Positions 18,449-29,295 of a stretch of DNA of 64,000 nucleotides are shown piece by piece. The DNA is from Bacillota bacterium (GTDB taxonomy: Bacteria > Bacillota > Dethiobacteria > DTU022). How positions within the stretch are numbered: the stretch's first letter is position 1; each line of letters opens with the position of its first letter. A program made the translations under genes and the position numbers. Below the pieces are notes generated by a model. It made no database searches and was not told the DNA's origin. It saw only the letters and a list, made by a program, of their open reading frames with translations. The stretch is taken from contig JAWSUE010000004.1 of the NCBI GenBank assembly GCA_033549065.1, positions 62,001-126,000 of the forward strand. Reading direction: 5' to 3'.

Positions 18449-18529
18449 ATCTTTATACTTACTTAATCGAAATTAGATCAGGTTCATTATAGCACAACTG
18501 CAATGTAACCCACCTTTTTATAATATATC

Positions 18530-20356
18530 TTACAAATCGCTATAGAGGCTTTCCAGAACATCGCAATAGCGTACGGTGATTGCTTTCCGTTTGACCTTTT
18601 GAGTCGGCGTTATTTCCCCAAGTACCTGGCTGAAATCGGCATCAAGAATTACAAACTTTCTGATCTGCTCTGCCCGGGAAAACTCACTGTTCTTCTCGGC
18701 AACATACTGTTCAACAACCCTATAAAGCTCTTTATTCTCTGACGGCCTTTTAGTTTGTTTTAGATCAATGCCAAATCTGGGAGCTTGTTCCGGCAGTGAT
18801 TCTTCATCAAGAGTAATTAAAGCTACCAGGTATGGCTTAGCATCACCGTAAACCAATACCTGACTGATCAGTGGGTGTGTTTTTAATGCATTCTCCAGGT
18901 TCTGTGGCGTGATATTTTTACCACCGGCGGTAATGATCATATCCTTTTTACGATCACTGATCACCAAAAACCCTTCTTCATTGAAATACCCGATATCTCC
19001 TGAATAGAACCAACCCTCGGCATCAATAGCTTCCCTTGTGGTTGCTTCATTCTTATAGTAGCCTTTTAGTACACCCGGTGAACGGATCAGGATTTCCCCG
19101 TCAGCAGCTATCTTTATTTCAGCTCCGGGAATGGGAAGCCCGACTGTTCCAAACCGGTAATGATCAAGACGATTGATGGAACATACGACCGTACATTCTG
19201 TAAGGCCATAACCTTCGGCTATTAGTAAACCCAGCGAAGAAAAGAATTCTATGATCTCTCTTGCCAGTGGAGCTCCACCTGATATGAAAAAGCGCATACG
19301 GCCACCCATAAGCTTTTTAATTTTACGGTAAACCAAGCGATCGGCAATTTTATACCTGAATCCATAAAGGAGTGGAAGCTTTTTACCATCCTGGCGATAA
19401 ATATTTGATTCTTTCCCTACTTTAAGCGCCCAGTTAAATATTTTCTTTTTAACCGGGCTGTAATCTTGAACTGCAGCCTGAACTCGATTGTATGCTTTTT
19501 CAAAAAAGCGGGGAACTGCCCTGGACCAGGTAGGTTGAACTTCTATTAAATCTGTCCTTACCGTATCAAGGCTTGCTGAATAGGCAGTAGGCAAACGAAA
19601 ATAGATGCTGAGAAATTGTCCACCATGCCTTTCCATAGAATGCGCCAGGGGCAGAAATGATAGAACAAGATCGTCTTTATCCAGCGGAAGCAGGTAAGAA
19701 ACACTCTGACATATATAAATTATATTACCATGTGACAGGAGACAGCCTTTAGGCGGTCCGGTCGTCCCGGATGTATACATAATTGCATTGATATCCTCAA
19801 GGCTGAGCGAAGAACATAAATCGTTATAGGTCAATGCATTTGTCCGCTGATATTTTCGGCCTAAATCCAGGAATTCTTCAAAGCTAAGATCAAATATATC
19901 TTCCCCGGAATAGAAATTAAATGAGATTACCTTTTCAAGGCCCGGCATCTGCGGAAGGATTGAATTAACCTTCTCCAACTGTTCCTTTGAATTCACGAAT
20001 ATAACTTTAGATGATGAATGATTAAGTATGTATAGAACCTGTTCAGCAGCACTTGTGGCATAAATGGGCACGGATACTGCCCCGGCAGCAAGAATTCCCA
20101 TATCAGCATATGTCCATTCAACACGATTCTCTGAGAATATGGCAACTCTGTCACCCTTTTCAATTCCCAAAGCCTGTAATCCGCAGGCAATGTTCAAAAC
20201 TTTTTCGCCATATTCCCGCCAGCTGATTTTATGCCAGCTTTCTCCTCTTTTTTCAATCAGTGCTGTAGTTTCAGGGAAATCGGTTGCCCAGCGTGCAAAT
20301 ACATGAACAATCGTATCATTCTCTGGTTGTTCAATCTCCTCACCCTTGTAATACAT
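18530..20356 (-). CDS. Long-chain acyl-CoA synthetase (AMP-forming)
   Basis: 608 residues, ANL superfamily. Core motifs: the P-loop-like YTSGTTGPPKG, AEGYGLTE, the hinge SGDIGYFNEEGFLVISDRKKD, and the catalytic-Lys region ITAGGKNITPQNLE. It activates fatty acids to acyl-CoA through an acyl-AMP intermediate. Length and domain layout fit the FadD15/ACSL type found in many bacteria. The start is the ATG at 20356, preceded by GGGGAGG; a longer frame starting at 20383 overlaps that site. It is followed by tRNA-Val on the same strand. Substrate chain length cannot be told. Confidence 0.92.
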   Translation of the reverse strand: MYYKGEEIEQPENDTIVHVFARWATDFPETTALIEKRGESWHKISWREYGEKVLNIACGLQALGIEKGDRVAIFSENRVEWTYADMGILAAGAVSVPIYATSAAEQVLYILNHSSSKVIFVNSKEQLEKVNSILPQMPGLEKVISFNFYSGEDIFDLSFEEFLDLGRKYQRTNALTYNDLCSSLSLEDINAIMYTSGTTGPPKGCLLSHGNIIYICQSVSYLLPLDKDDLVLSFLPLAHSMERHGGQFLSIYFRLPTAYSASLDTVRTDLIEVQPTWSRAVPRFFEKAYNRVQAAVQDYSPVKKKIFNWALKVGKESNIYRQDGKKLPLLYGFRYKIADRLVYRKIKKLMGGRMRFFISGGAPLAREIIEFFSSLGLLIAEGYGLTECTVVCSINRLDHYRFGTVGLPIPGAEIKIAADGEILIRSPGVLKGYYKNEATTREAIDAEGWFYSGDIGYFNEEGFLVISDRKKDMIITAGGKNITPQNLENALKTHPLISQVLVYGDAKPYLVALITLDEESLPEQAPRFGIDLKQTKRPSENKELYRVVEQYVAEKNSEFSRAEQIRKFVILDADFSQVLGEITPTQKVKRKAITVRYCDVLESLYSDL

Positions 20357-20440
20357 ACTTAACCTCCCCGGGGTTTCTAACATAATTTATATCTTATATT
20401 TTGAAATATATCAAATATTTATTATATTTTGTTTATAATA

Positions 20441-20473
20441 AAAAACACCACTTAATCTTTTGAATTAGCGGTG
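20441..20473 (-). terminator. Intrinsic terminator after msrA
   Basis: On the minus strand CACCGCTAATTC pairs with GATTAAGTGGTG (one wobble, one bulge) and is followed by TTTTTTATT. It lies about 30 bp after the msrA stop codon and suits rho-independent termination. Confidence 0.75.
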
Positions 20474-20499
20474 CACATAGAAATATAATTTATATCATT

Positions 20500-21327
20500 T
20501 TACCTGGCGATTAGCATTAGAAGCTCTTTACCTTCTTCTGAGAGGCCGTAACTTTCGATTTCTTCACTTATCAAATCTTTATCACCATATCCACCAATAA
20601 TACCATTAAGACGGGCTGCTGTTGTCGAGTTTACGAAACTGCTGAAGTCCGGAAAAAGCGCCCTGATTTCTCTAATAAGTTCGGGCACTCCCTGAAGGTA
20701 ATATTTCTGGTGATAATCTTCGGCAAGGTAGAAGTTTGTAAGCGGTGCTACTTCTGTATTTACATCCCCGGTTGTTTCACTTTCTATCAGTGCCTTGCTT
20801 TCCAGAGCAATCCTTTCCTGTTCATCATTATGATAAAGAATCAACGACATATATTGTCTTGACCAGCAAGGAATTGTCGGGTCATGGTTTTCCCAGAATA
20901 TCTTGATTAAATCTTCGTAACTGACAACCGAAGGATCATAGTCAATCTGTATAGTTTCGGTATGGTCTCCCAGATTCTGATATGTTGGGTTCTCATAAAC
21001 TCCGCCTGCATAACCAACTCTCGTCCTGTATACACCCTTGATCTGCCCGAACTGGGCATCGGGGCCCCAAAATCACCCCAACCCAAAAGTTGCAGTTTCC
21101 AAATTTTCGGGGATTGTAAACTCAAGAGGGGGTATTGCATATTTATCAAAATCCCTATTTTGTTCCACTAAACCCACTTCCTCTCCTATTTCAGGTTCAG
21201 CCTTGGAATCAAGAACAGCTTGATTGTCATCAGCATACGAACATCCGGTAATTAAAAGTGACCATAAAACAACATTCACGATCAATATTAATAAACCCGG
21301 CTTTAAACCGTAGACAAACTTTTTCAT
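20500..21327 (-). CDS. msrA: Selenocysteine-containing methionine sulfoxide reductase A lipoprotein
   Basis: One reading frame of 276 codons interrupted only by TGA at 21073-21075 (codon 85), exactly where MsrA has its catalytic Cys: family motif G-C-F-W-G, here GLG-(TGA)-FWGPDAQFG. The rest is normal MsrA: GVYRTRVGYAGG, the NPTYQNLGDHTETIQI segment, SYEDLIKIFWENHDPT, and FYLAEDYHQKYY. The frame stays open for 191 codons after the TGA, so it reads as selenocysteine, not as a frameshift or decay. The N-terminus is a lipoprotein signal (LLITGC, Cys30), so it should repair oxidised Met in surface proteins. Cys154 (DPTIPCWSRQY) is a candidate resolving residue. The ribosome binding site is weak. 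The Sec machinery is not in this window. Confidence 0.9.
21030..21075 (-). other. Candidate bacterial SECIS element and Sec UGA codon
   Basis: Just 3' of the in-frame UGA the mRNA can fold a hairpin: TGCCC, loop AGTTC, GGGCA. Flanking GA/TC and CCC/GGG pairs extend it with small bulges. The loop G is 21 nt after the UGA, within the spacing known for bacterial SECIS elements recognised by SelB. The structure was drawn by eye. Confidence 0.7.
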
Positions 21328-21387
21328 GATATCATTACCTAACTTTTAGTATATTTTTAATCATTCAAGATAGTGATGTCGTAAGTT

Positions 21388-21418
21388 ATAGGCTGCCTGG
21401 TACTACCTGGCAGCCTAT
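21388..21418. repeat. Perfect inverted repeat between msrA and the beta-helix gene
   Basis: ATAGGCTGCC (21388-21397) and GGCAGCCTAT (21409-21418) form a 10-bp stem with a short loop. It lies 3' of the beta-helix gene and 5' of msrA. There is no T-tract on either strand, so it may be a weak terminator, an operator or an RNA processing site. Confidence 0.5.
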
Positions 21419-21474
21419 CAATGTTATGAATCTGCAAAATTTATATCTCAATCATTTTTAAACTATTTAATTGC

Positions 21475-22890
21475 TTATTCCTGGTGAATATCCCCGGGGA
21501 TATTGCCCTGGTACGTATTATCATCGGGATCACCTATCTGCAGGGTCGCTCCTTCAGAGAGATGCACTGCACCACCTTCACTGGCCCGGTTGCTGTCAAA
21601 AGTATTGCTGGATAAAGTAACCACTGCATCCAGAAGAGCTAACAATCCACCGCCGTTTCGCCTTGCCTCGTTATTCCTGAATATGTTTCCGTTAAATACA
21701 GGATTCGATGCCTGGATATATACTCCTGCACCACTGCGCTCGACGAAATTCTCCGATATCTCATTGTTCGAGAATTCAGGATTGGAGGATTCATTAATAA
21801 CCACACCGCCACCAATGCTGGCCCGGTTATCAGATATAGTATTACCTTCAAGAACAGGAGATGAATTAATAAAAATTGAAATGCCTCCCCCGGCCGTTGC
21901 GTTATTGCCGATAATAAGATTATCCTGCAGAAGCGGAGAAGATTCGAAATAAATAGCAACTCCTCCACCGGATGGTCCTGCCTGGTTATCTGAGATATCA
22001 TTTCCGATTAGTGTCGGAGAAGACATGATCATGTAAAAACCACCGCCAACCTGGGTGGCGCTATTGTTAATTACACTGTTATTATTAATATCCGGGCTTG
22101 CCTCAAAGATTGAAAATGCTCCACCGTTTTCAGCTCGGTTATCGGTAATCGAATTTCCTTCGAAAATTGTATGAGCGTCTCCTTCACCGCTGATTGCTAC
22201 AGCTCCACCGCTTCGGCCGGCAGAATTGCTGGTAATTTCATTATCAGTGATCGTTGCTGACGCATAGGCTAGGAAGATTCCACCGCCGCCGCCGGTTGAG
22301 ATATTGTCGTGGATCCGGTTGCCGGTGATAACCGGACTTGAGCCGTATATCAGAACTCCGCCACCACGCTCGGCCACATTATTGGTAATAATGTTTTTGC
22401 TTATCGTAGGTGAACCGCCATTTAAAACTATAACTCCTCCACCGTAAAAAGAAGGAATCTGCTGCATCTCACCTTCTATCTCAAATTCCAAAACTTCCAT
22501 ATTTCCACTTCCACCGGTGATAGTAAAACCGGTGATAACGGCGTTTTCGTTTTCTCCGCTTTCGAAGGTTACAACAGAATCGACACCGTTTCCATCAATA
22601 ATTGTTCCTGTTACAACTTCCGGATCATCGGGATCAACACTGCGAATAGTGATATTTTTCCCGTTGAAGTTAATGCTTTCATTATATGTGCCCGGTCGAA
22701 CCAAAATTACATCGCCATCTTCTGCAGCATCAATTGCTTCCTGAATTGTAGAAAAGTCATCAGGAACTGATATTGCACCCTCGACGACAACCTCATCTTC
22801 ACCACAGGCTGTAACAAAGGCTGTTAAAGCAATAAATAAAACTGCAAGAATTATATTGTAAAGAGGATGCTTTCGCTTACTTTTCTTCAT
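21475..22890 (-). CDS. Right-handed parallel beta-helix lipoprotein
   Basis: 471 residues. The lipoprotein signal ends FVTAC (Cys29). It is followed by the domain opening seen in DUF1565/NosD-like proteins (SVPDDFSTIQEAIDAAEDGD...VRPGTYNE). From about residue 120 to the end there are roughly a dozen helical rungs, each about 23-27 residues, with alternating N-x-I/F strands and GGG turns such as ERGGGV, SGGGV and RNGGGL. This is a polysaccharide-binding or lyase-like scaffold, but no catalytic residues can be assigned. Start: ATG, with GGAGG 10 nt upstream. It is upstream of msrA on the same strand. Confidence 0.82.
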   Translation of the reverse strand: MKKSKRKHPLYNIILAVLFIALTAFVTACGEDEVVVEGAISVPDDFSTIQEAIDAAEDGDVILVRPGTYNESINFNGKNITIRSVDPDDPEVVTGTIIDGNGVDSVVTFESGENENAVITGFTITGGSGNMEVLEFEIEGEMQQIPSFYGGGVIVLNGGSPTISKNIITNNVAERGGGVLIYGSSPVITGNRIHDNISTGGGGGIFLAYASATITDNEITSNSAGRSGGAVAISGEGDAHTIFEGNSITDNRAENGGAFSIFEASPDINNNSVINNSATQVGGGFYMIMSSPTLIGNDISDNQAGPSGGGVAIYFESSPLLQDNLIIGNNATAGGGISIFINSSPVLEGNTISDNRASIGGGVVINESSNPEFSNNEISENFVERSGAGVYIQASNPVFNGNIFRNNEARRNGGGLLALLDAVVTLSSNTFDSNRASEGGAVHLSEGATLQIGDPDDNTYQGNIPGDIHQE

Positions 22891-22962
22891 CTAAAAATTA
22901 CCTCCATTCTGCCGTTATGACAAAGGTTTTCAGGCGGTTTACAATGCCCGAAAACCCTTACC

Positions 22963-23038
22963 TGGTGGACGTGAGGGGATTCGAACCCCTGACCTCTTGA
23001 ATGCGAGCCAAGTGCTCTCCCAACTGAGCTACACGCCC
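22963..23038 (-). tRNA. tRNA-Ala (anticodon CGC)
   Basis: Full cloverleaf on the minus strand. Acceptor GGGCGTG pairs with CACGTCC (one G-U). The D arm is GCTC...GAGC, the anticodon loop CTCGCAT gives anticodon CGC (reads GCG, Ala), the T loop is TTCGAAT, and CCA is encoded. 76 nt. Confidence 0.95.
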
Positions 23039-23083
23039 ATGCAACGGTATTATAGCAAATAGAAATCTAATAAGCAAATTTAA

Positions 23084-23134
23084 TTGACAGTGCATATTAT
23101 TTGTAGTAAGTTTTATTTAACACTCATTACAAAT
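23084..23134 (+). promoter_or_regulatory. Candidate promoter/operator of the perR-like-katG unit
   Basis: TTGACA (23084-23089) is a perfect -35. The -10 about 17 bp on (TAAGTT) is weak. An inverted repeat, ATTTGTA (23099-23105) and TACAAAT (23128-23134), straddles the start region and could be a Fur/PerR-family operator for autoregulation. It is not the classic PerR box, so this is tentative. Confidence 0.38.
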
Positions 23135-23170
23135 ACTAAATATTTAAAATAATTGGCGTTGAGGCTGCAT

Positions 23171-25812
<2,642 letters not shown>

Positions 25813-25860
25813 TCTTTTTAAAACTAATTATCATTATGCAGAATCCAGGGTGGAGATATT

Positions 25861-27283
25861 ATTAAGCAACCAAAACAATCATACGATGTCATAATTGTTG
25901 GTGCCTGCATCGCCGGGCTAACCTCAGCAGCTTTTTTGTCTAAATCCGGCTGCCGGGGGTATCATCAATTCCGGTGTTTTTATACCAATGATGGAACAGC
26001 TTGGACTCAATATTGAATTATTACCCAATCCTATCAAAATAACTGTTGGGAATAAATCTGTAACTTTTAAAGATAGATCAAGCATTGATGACTATGGTTC
26101 ACTGCTAAAGGAACTATACCCAGAACACCAGCAAGAAATTGATCACATCTTGAAGGATATAAAGAAAGTAATGGAGCATATGGATGTGCTCTACGGAATT
26201 GAAAACCCATTGTTTATGTCAAAACCATATGATTACGCCTATATGCTTAAAACACTATTGCCTTGGATGGTAAAGTTTGTCCTGAATATCCGCCAGGCAA
26301 TGAAACTGCTTGAACCAATCAATGATCATTTAAGAAGAATCACCGATAATGAGTCGTTAATCCACATTATAACCCAGCATTTTTTTGAAAATACTCCAAC
26401 CTTCTTTGCATTATCATATTTTTCACTTTACCTGGATTACCAGTATCCCAGGGGATCAACGCAAGTAATCGTTGATAGCATGGTAGAATTAATCCAGGAT
26501 AATCAGGGACAGATAATCAACGGTCATGAAGTCGTCCATATTGATACATCTAATAGGCAGGTCTGGCTTAAAGAAGGACAAAATGTCACATATAATCAAC
26601 TTATCTGGGCAGCAGACCTAAATACGCTATACAAATGCCTCGATGCAGAGCAGTGGCCATCCTCTCCACTGAAAGAGAAAGTACAGCAAAAACAGAATTT
26701 CTTGGCTACAAAAAAAGGAGCTGATTCTGTATTATCACTCTACATCATTGTTGATCAGCCTCCGGAAAGGTTTGAATCGATCAGTGGACCTCATGCTTTT
26801 TATACTCCAACTTCCGAGGGTATGTCCGGCATTTCTTTATCCACTTTGATGGACAACCAGATGACCTTTACCAGTAGCCGGGATAAAATTTTCGGCTGGC
26901 TTAAAACCTTCTTCAAACAAAATACATATGAGATATCCATTCCTGCTTTACGCGACCCTTCACTGTCACCACCCGGTGAGACTGCCTTAATCGTTTCTGT
27001 CTTATTTGACTACAAATTGACGAAGCATATTGCAGATTTAGGTTTGTTCGAAGAGTTTAAAACATCAGTCACCGAAATGATTGTAAGTAATATAGAGCTC
27101 CTTTTTTATGATCTGTCCAATCATATTATTAAGACAGTGTTAACAACACCTCTGACGATTGCCAACAAAACTAATAATACTGAAGGATCCTTGACCGGAT
27201 GGTCTTTTGCTAACCAACCTTTTCCGGCAGAATATCGCTTTTTGAAGATAAGTCAGTCGGTTATTACGCCTATTGACGAGTAG
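25861..27283 (+). pseudogene. Decayed CrtI-like FAD oxidoreductase
   Basis: Remains of a phytoene-desaturase-like enzyme. The N-terminal piece reads SYDVIIVGACIAGLTSAAF, the FAD-binding start with one Gly replaced by Cys, and has no normal start codon (ATT after GGTGGAG). After LSKSG about 30 residues (second strand, GG and FD motifs) are missing. The frame then changes to ...GIINSGVFIPMMEQLGLN and stays open to TAG at 27281. The C-terminal motif (as YQIGQW...GLPGSMLTG in the intact gene at 8535-10019) is missing, because the transposase element starts 2 bp after the stop. Beyond the element, 28216-28250 reads FALPGLPNLV, a probable remnant of that motif. Confidence 0.8.
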
Positions 27284-27284
27284 T

Positions 27285-28204
27285 GGGGTCAGGTCTTGAA
27301 TCATCACTTTTTCTTTTCCCGCACAACCTTACTTACAGTTGAATAGTGAACACCAATAGAGTCAGCAATTTCTTTCAAACTATATCCATATTCCAGGTGA
27401 GCTTTAGAAATCTTTTGGTTTCTTAATTCTTTTGTAAGATCGGCTATATCAGAAAAAAGTTCCGACAGGCTTTGCCTACCTGCATAACGTTGATTTCGCG
27501 GAATTTCCACTATGTCTTTTTTGTCTTTCAAAATTTCCTGGACCTTATCAACAAATGCTTTATCCCCTATTATTATTTGTTCCTGAAGGTCATCCATGGG
27601 AGATTTATCATTTATACCTTGTCTAACAAAATGTTGGTAACGTTTTTGAGCAACATGGCGGTTGGTCCCAAACATGCCAAGGATCCAGTCTACTAAGAGA
27701 AATTCCGGAGCCTTGATAAGCCCTGCAGTTGCTCGGTAACTTCCCCATGGCCATTGGTCGGGTGATTCTACGAGCTTTGCTCTTACAGGATTAAGCACAA
27801 TATAACGACTCAGCTCAAGGAGATAGTTTTCTTTATCAACCAATATAGATTTAAATCTTCCCTGAAAAATATGGCCGACATTTCGATGCCTTCTGTTATG
27901 ACGTTGAGTATAGACGCCATTTAGCTGACGCATACCGTATGAGAGGTTAGCTTCGGGAGTTTCAATGAGAAGGTGATAATGATTATCCATCAAACAATAG
28001 GCGTGACAATACCAGTTACACTTCTCAACAGCTTCAGTAAGTACTTTCAGAAAGGTTTTACGGTCCTGATCATCTTTATATATATTATTCCCTGCATTAC
28101 CGCGAGAGGTAACGTGATATACTGCTCCAGGATACTCAATACGTAGTGGTCTGGCCATGTAGAAAATCTATCACATTCTATTTAACATTTCAAGACCTGA
28201 CCCC
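27285..28204. mobile_element. RAYT-type element with 16-bp terminal inverted repeats
   Basis: A 920-bp unit is bounded by perfect inverted copies of GGGGTCAGGTCTTGAA (27285-27300, and reversed at 28189-28204) and encodes one Y1-type transposase. It sits in the 3' part of a decayed oxidoreductase gene. No obvious target-site duplication is seen, as expected for Y1/HUH single-strand transposition. Confidence 0.82.
27304..28158 (-). CDS. REP-associated tyrosine transposase (Y1/HUH)
   Basis: 284 residues. It starts with the family opening MARPLRIEYPGAVYHVTSRG. The HUH metal motif is DNHYHLLIE (His60, His62), and Tyr83 in GVYTQRHNRR is the likely nucleophile. Conserved YIVLNPVRAKLV and W-PWGSY segments follow. 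The C-terminal part ends in a helix-turn-helix (SLKEIADSIGVHYSTVSKVV), typical of the longer RAYT proteins. It would nick and join single-stranded DNA at the flanking palindromic repeats. The frame is intact, so it may still be active. Confidence 0.93.
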   Translation of the reverse strand: MARPLRIEYPGAVYHVTSRGNAGNNIYKDDQDRKTFLKVLTEAVEKCNWYCHAYCLMDNHYHLLIETPEANLSYGMRQLNGVYTQRHNRRHRNVGHIFQGRFKSILVDKENYLLELSRYIVLNPVRAKLVESPDQWPWGSYRATAGLIKAPEFLLVDWILGMFGTNRHVAQKRYQHFVRQGINDKSPMDDLQEQIIIGDKAFVDKVQEILKDKKDIVEIPRNQRYAGRQSLSELFSDIADLTKELRNQKISKAHLEYGYSLKEIADSIGVHYSTVSKVVREKKK

Positions 28205-28267
28205 AATTTTTGATTCGCACTGCCTGGCTTACCCAATCTTGTTATTAATAAACGAACACTTATTAAC

Positions 28268-28392
28268 GGGGTCAGGTCTTGAAATATCACTTTATTAGGC
28301 ATAAATACTGTGCAAATGCAGAATATCATAGAAATGTTTAGTGTAATAAAAATAGATTATCTTTAAAAACTTATATTTCAAGACCTGACCCC
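28268..28392. repeat. 125-bp non-autonomous element with the same ends
   Basis: GGGGTCAGGTCTTGAA at 28268-28283 and its reverse at 28377-28392 are identical to the ends of the adjacent transposase element. Similarity continues inward (ATCACTTT near the left end). It has no coding capacity. It looks like a MITE or REP-type repeat mobilised by the RAYT transposase, inserted 63 bp from the larger copy. Confidence 0.8.
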
Positions 28393-28404
28393 GGCTTTTA
28401 CAGC

Positions 28405-28434
28405 AACGCGCGAGCCCGTTAAGACTCGCGCGTT
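28405..28434 (-). terminator. GC-rich hairpin after ssrA
   Basis: AACGCGCGAG and CTCGCGCGTT form a perfect 10-bp stem with a 10-nt loop, 14 bp beyond the tmRNA 3' end. The minus-strand T-tract is poor; on the plus strand TTTTAG follows. Probably ends the ssrA transcript. Confidence 0.5.
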
Positions 28435-28447
28435 TTAGCTATTTAAT

Positions 28448-28800
28448 TGGTGGAGGCGGCGGGAATCGAACCCGCGTCCGAAGGCCCGGCTACAGAAGCT
28501 TCTACAAGCTTAGTTTCGGCTTTGTTTCTCGCGCCTAAAGCTCCCCGAAACAGGATCTCTCAGCGCCAGTCCTCTTGATTTTCCCGGTTAAACGGCAGGA
28601 CGACCGTTCAAGCGGTAGGCCGGATGATTGACACCCCTGCTCCTGCCCCCGGCCAGGGAAGGAAGGGATGCGCTACTTTAGATTAAGCAGCGAGTGCGTA
28701 ATTCGGTTTGGCGTTTATAGCCGTTCCATGTTTTAACCAGGCCATGGTCCTGGACCTGCCACTTCTGCTTCCACAACCCCCGTCGAATCCTTACGCCCCC
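28448..28800 (-). ncRNA. ssrA: tmRNA (transfer-messenger RNA)
   Basis: 353 nt. The 5' end GGGGGCGTAAGGATTCGACG and 3' end GAATCCCGCCGCCTCCACCA form the tRNA-Ala-like acceptor domain, with CCA encoded. The tag frame reads GCC AAA CCG AAT TAC GCA CTC GCT GCT TAA, giving a tag ending AKPNYALAA. It rescues stalled ribosomes with SmpB, whose gene is immediately upstream on the same strand, as is usual in Firmicutes. Confidence 0.97.
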
Positions 28801-28805
28801 AAGAT

Positions 28806-29264
28806 TTATTCAATTTTGTGCCTTTCCCTGAAAGCTCTTTCCATCTCACGCTGACTATCTCTTTCAGCTATATCGCGTCTTTTATCATAAAGCTTTTTAC
28901 CGCGACCGAGGCCAAGTTCAATTTTTACCAGACCCCTGTTCAGGTATACTTTCAATGGAACAAGAGTATAGCCCTTTTCATTGATCTTGCCGGCCAACCG
29001 TCCTATCTCGGTCTTGTGCATTAGCAGCTTCCTAATGCGCAGCGGATCATGATTGAAGCGGTTTCCCGCTTCATAAGGGCTTATATGCATATTATACAGG
29101 AAAATCTGACCATTTTCAATCCGGGCATAGCTATCCTTAAGGTTAACCCTGGTATTGCGTACAGACTTAACTTCAGTCCCGGTCAGGGCGATACCGGCTT
29201 CGTATGTTTCTTCAATATGGTAATCATGCCTTGCTTTTCGGTTGGTGCTGATTAATTTATCCAT
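28806..29264 (-). CDS. smpB: SsrA-binding protein SmpB
   Basis: 152 residues, full length. Motifs: [21 protein letters not shown] at the N-terminus, [22 protein letters not shown] in the OB barrel, and the basic C-terminal tail with [17 protein letters not shown] that becomes helical in the mRNA channel. It delivers tmRNA to stalled ribosomes. It lies 5 bp upstream of the ssrA 5' end. The ribosome binding site is weak. Confidence 0.97.
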   Translation of the reverse strand: MDKLISTNRKARHDYHIEETYEAGIALTGTEVKSVRNTRVNLKDSYARIENGQIFLYNMHISPYEAGNRFNHDPLRIRKLLMHKTEIGRLAGKINEKGYTLVPLKVYLNRGLVKIELGLGRGKKLYDKRRDIAERDSQREMERAFRERHKIE

Positions 29265-29295
29265 TTTTTCAATTCCGTTAACTATTATTTAATAT

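Noticed and set aside
20500-20850. MsrA as a frameshifted pseudogene
   Set aside because: Both halves are in the same frame, and the only interruption is one TGA at the catalytic position with a hairpin after it. Selenocysteine explains this better than decay.
20907-21149. Apparent separate 80-residue gene overlapping msrA
   Set aside because: It is a different reading frame of the msrA coding sequence. The msrA frame across the same bases carries the conserved MsrA motifs, so this is a shadow.
27285-28392. Possible CRISPR-like repeats
   Set aside because: The repeated 16-mers are terminal inverted repeats of mobile units, present in two orientations, with no regular spacers.
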